The notes under the pieces are model-generated. The model was not told the origin of the DNA. It saw only the letters and a program-made list of their open reading frames with translations, and did no database searches. A stretch of 64,000 nt of DNA from Moniliophthora roreri. Its lineage: Eukaryota; Basidiomycota; Agaricomycetes; Agaricales; Marasmiaceae. Position numbers and translations under genes: made by a program. Positions 60,701 to 64,000 of this stretch are shown here, in pieces. Each line of letters starts with the position of its first letter. The first letter of the stretch is position 1. The stretch covers positions 248,001 to 312,000 of the forward strand of contig LATX02000183.1 in assembly GCA_001466705.2 (NCBI GenBank), in the 5' to 3' direction.

Positions 60701-62392
60701 TGCAGCATGCGTCCAAAATTCAGGCGCCTTCCTGGCGTACGTACGGTTGCCAGAATAGACGTCTCCTAGGGGTGGAAGCGCATCTGGCGGGATGACGAAC
60801 GACTTTTCGAAATTGCGGAGTCGTTTCTGTGATGGTGGGAAGAAGCGGTAGTCAAGTAGTCCTGCTTTGAAAAGCTCAAGACAGCACTCGTGGCTCGCTC
60901 TACGCCGAGCGTAAGCTTTGGATGTGGAAACAGAAGACCAAGAACAATTGATAGGAAGGCCTGGAAGAACCACCCGACAGGTATAGCCTTTGAGATAACC
61001 ACCCCCTACTTCGTCAAACTCAAAAAGAGAATCGTAGCCCGGAGCAGCTGGACCATATCTGGACAGAAAGCTGTAAAGAACGCTCGTAGCGTTTCTGGGT
61101 GTTATCAGGCCACCAGTTGTCGCATCCTCTATGTATTCGAGTATGGCATCATCCTCTTCATCGCTGTCTGACAAATAGGAATCTATAGGGTCTTGTTGTA
61201 TTTCGGGAGGCACAGCACTTCCAGTTGGGTAAGGAAGGGCTGAAGCCCATTGCCGGAGTGCCGAACTGGTTTGGGAAATGCGGGACAGCGTCCTACGTTG
61301 TCTGGCGCATTTTTTCTGCACCAGGTATAGTATAAAGCCGTTTTCATCGCATAAGCAATTATGCGCATAGGCTTTGGCGATGTGACTGTCAAATAAATCA
61401 TAGCTAGGGAATGTCGATATGCCATTCAGGGAAAGCGAACCAGATACTTACTAGATCAATACTTTCGCTCTGGGTACTTCTAAATCCTCGAGAGACCGTG
61501 TGGCTATAGCCAAGTTGCAAGTTCCACAGTTGAACTCAGTCAAGGCCTTTCACTATGTTCAAATCAGATCCGCAGCAAGAAAAAGCAGTTACTCATGCCT
61601 GTTTACTACTATCGTGGAACATAGCGACAGGTTGCAAGAAACCCAGATGTTCACTGAGCGCTTTGATGAGTGCTGTGAGAGCCAAGGCGACGATTCGCCG
61701 GCGAACTGGGGGAGCGAGACTTAGACATGAACATGAATTTGATAGAGATCTGTTACCAAAAATAATCCCCTTGAACGATTTGCCATAGGGTTCACAAGAT
61801 TTGAGGAGCTGAACTAGTTTCACGACTTTTGGAGATAGGTTGAATTCATCGGAACATAAGTCGATATTTGGGGTGATGTCTGGCCAAGATTTGACTACAG
61901 AGCATGTTTCGGATTCTCTAGCCAGAATGCCACTCTTCCAAGCGTACCTCCAGACCCAATTGACGGCCCATGGGCCTATTTCGGACAAGACATAGCGGGA
62001 GAGGACAAGCTGACGTTGTGTTGCTTGCCCAGATGTGCGGATAGCATTGATTATGGGAAGTATCGTCGTATCGTCATGTTCGATGTGATAGTCATAGGGA
62101 ACAGTGAGCTCAACGGGACTGTAACCCGACCCTAAGGCACCTTCAGTCGCAGAACGTCCTACTAACCAATAAACCACTCACCTTGACCTTTTACTCCACC
62201 GTCTATCACCTTTTGTTTCTTTTTCGGACGAGACGACTTTCCCTCGTTATTTGCACGACGCTTGCTGGAGGAAGGCTCTCCTGTGGATGGAACTGTTACA
62301 ATGCTTTCAACATCGGCATTATTTTCAGGTCCACCGACGTTTGAAGCCTCTGACTTCTCGCCTTTCCACCTCTGTTTCCAAATATTCAGCAT
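57706..62392 (-). CDS. DCL: Dicer-like RNase III lacking the DExH helicase lobe
   Basis: Roughly 1,300 residues. It starts MLNIWKQRWKGEKSEASN (62392), with a bipartite basic stretch (KRR at 44-46, RPKKKQK at 55-61). Next is the Dicer inter-lobe region (SRYVLSEIGPWAVNWVWRYA), the start of the second helicase lobe (SPKVVKLVQLLKSC, KGIIFV), LAIATRSLEDLEVPRAKVLI (motif V) and YDLFDSHIAKAYAHN where motif VI should be. Then the dimerisation domain (ARRRASHECCLELFKAGLLD), a PAZ-like region, RNase IIIa (YERLEMLGDAFLKYLASLHV; ADVAEAIIGAAF), RNase IIIb (KLEFIGDAILDF; DIVEAIIGAVYISDD), and a degenerate dsRNA-binding end. Both RNase III sites keep their acidic residues. No motif I or II was found between 62392 and the next gene start. 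One helicase intron (61547-61598) begins with GC. Confidence 0.85.
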
Positions 62393-62619
62393 GGTCTGTC
62401 GGAGGTGGAAGAGATGTCTTCCAGCACGCGTTTATGTAGCGTGTCGCGCGGTTTTCGGAGAGAACTTGACAATGAGTGGTGACATGCGCTCCGGTCCCTC
62501 TTACTTACCATTTTGGGATCGCTCCTCGTCCTGTGGTCCTCTCAGCACCATGTCCCCTGGTGCTGTCTTCCTCAACACCACATTTTCCCTCCAACAATTT
62601 CTCATTGACGTACAACATC

Positions 62620-63072
62620 ATGCCTGGCTATAACCATGAGCCTCTTATTGAGCATCTCATACACAAACTTGACGGTCCCTCAGTTCCCCGCAGACGGCAA
62701 ACCTTACCCTCTGACCCCTGCTTGCTCGACAGGTTACCTTCTAGAGGCAAGTGAATTCGATGTTTTTAGAATATTCATTTCTCTTACTTTTTCGTAGCCT
62801 TTATTCAGCGTGAAGTAGAGGATGCCATTCCTAAGGCCACTTTACGCCAACTTCGCAGATCACCTACACCCCCAATAGAAGAACCATATGAAGAGGATGA
62901 GGCAGAAGGGCGCGATGATGAAGGAGAAGGAACTGATACTCAACGTACAAGGAGACCGAGTAATGCATCGACGATGTCGTCTGTTTCCATCAAATCCTTG
63001 AAACAGCTCCTTACGAAGCAGAATGAAGCTCCTCGGTCTACTTCAAACTGGAAAGACCCCCAGGTGCGTGTT

Positions 63073-63129
<57 letters not shown>

Positions 63130-64000
63130 CTTGATGTTCTTTTAAGCCTTTTGAGGTCCTTCGAGCCGTAGAGCGAAAGGACATCACGTTTCTAATGGAG
63201 ATCAGGGACAGAGCTTTCCATGTGTGTTTTTCCCGTTATCTCGACTTCTTTCTGCCGACTTATGTGTATGGTTTAGCTGTTGCTTCGTAAATGTGGAGAT
63301 GCCACTCCTCTTCTACATGCCATGCGCATTGGGCAGTCTCACCGGGATGTGGCGATAGTTCTCTTGGGTGCATACAGCCGATACATAAACCACCTTGACG
63401 AATCAGACATTCAGAAACCCAAGACCAAGACACTACTGAACGCCCTTCGCAAGTGCAACTTTACATTCTTTTCGTTGTCAATGATTAACAGGTTTTTCAT
63501 TAGGAGCTAACCTCAAGCTTGCCATCGATTTTGGTCTCGCAAAATCGCAGAGTGATCTTACGGCCTCTTTCATGCAAACACTCATAATGTCACAAGGAGA
63601 CAAGTGGATTCATAATCGAATAACCGACGTGTCATTGGCTCTAAAGGCAGGCACGGAGGGCAAACCTGTTCATCTCGCAGAGAATGCCGTGCGCAAATTT
63701 GCGACGCGAGAGCTCGGGAAAGCAGAGCTGATAGCTTCATTGGAGGACTAGTGAGTGAGTTCATAAGGTTCTTCGTTCTATTTTGACTTTGTTCTAGTGT
63801 CGCAAATGCCACCGTGGATTTGTTAATGATGGCGGCTTGGTCAAGCGTGCTTGCTGCAGTGGATGATGGTGAACCCATACCGGTAAGTTGCTTGGTATAC
63901 GTCCCAGTATCGACGTTCAGAAACCTTGCAGACATCTTACTTCGCTCGAGATGATCGTGTATACAAAGTATTCGCGGAACGGCTTGATAAACATGAAAAT
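62620..64000 (+). CDS. Unknown conserved-looking protein, 3' end outside window
   Basis: Not recognised. Starts MPGYNHEPLIEHLIHKLDGP; a Pro/Arg-rich and acidic stretch (EEPYEEDEAEGRDDEGEG) leads to SIKSLKQLLTKQNE, then an ankyrin-like helical part (FEVLRAVERKDITFLMEIRD, AFHLLLRKCGDATPLLHAMR, DVAIVLLGAYSRYINHLD). Later ANLKLAIDFGLAKSQSDLTA, AVRKFATRELGKAELIASLE and ATVDLLMMAAWSSVLAAVDD are helical. Intron 63064-63146 holds the TC microsatellite. The first intron has either a GC donor (AGAG/GCAAGT, 62747) or a nearby GT donor; both stay in frame. Divergent from the Dicer gene by 227 bp. Confidence 0.65.
63077..63126. repeat. TC dinucleotide microsatellite (25 units)
   Basis: An uninterrupted run of 25 TC units within intron 63064-63146 of the last gene. 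It lies between the donor GTGCGT and the acceptor TTTAAG and forms most of the intron's pyrimidine tract. Confidence 0.95.

Overview
The window reads as nuclear DNA of a mushroom-forming basidiomycete (Agaricomycetes, probably Agaricales). Genes are close together on both strands and cut by many introns of about 47-60 nt with GT(or GC)...AG ends. Products include fungal families such as Zn2Cys6 regulators, a DPBB/expansin-like secreted protein, an F-box/LRR protein and Dicer. I support 36 protein genes, two of them cut by the window ends. No rRNA, CRISPR array or complete transposon was seen, and no tRNA was recognised by eye.

Layout. 1-1596: 3' part of a very divergent eIF4A-like protein. 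1824-8691: ELP2, then four neighbouring genes for mitochondrial proteins (phosphopantetheinyl transferase, IBA57, PET191, a CCDC90/FMP32-type coiled-coil protein). 8829-13198: PYM, GPN3, a His-rich protein, EAF3/MRG15. 13449-22362: a large SLIP-GC-like GTPase, an unknown acidic protein, a Gfd2/YDR514C-like protein. 22977-27737: acetyl-CoA acetyltransferase, ATG10, ribosomal protein eS1, adenine phosphoribosyltransferase. 27782-37770: EDEM mannosidase-like protein, IMP4, aspartyl aminopeptidase, UTP12. 37967-44759: DPBB protein, Zn2Cys6 regulator, a perfect but gapped inverted repeat, a trans-sulfuration PLP enzyme. 44811-52249: LOA1-like acyltransferase, TVP38, UFE1, F-box protein, PRE8. 52994-64000: small Zn2Cys6 protein, aldehyde dehydrogenase, COX8, a Dicer lacking its first helicase lobe, and a truncated ankyrin-like unknown.

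Most genes sit head-to-head with short shared upstream regions; the tightest pair, IBA57/PET191, has 27 bp between start codons. Several functions recur: mitochondrial biogenesis (five genes), SSU processome (IMP4, UTP12), ER/Golgi trafficking and lipid (EDEM, UFE1, TVP38, LOA1), RNA (PYM, Dicer, eIF4A-like). I see no operon-like logic.

Most notable: (1) the Dicer without a DExH lobe and with a degenerate second lobe; (2) the eIF4A-like protein in which every catalytic helicase motif is changed; (3) the 54-bp inverted repeat at 42421-42806; (4) many micro-exons (10, 11, 12, 14, 16 nt), ATG-only first coding exons and GC-AG introns, which would mislead automatic gene calling.
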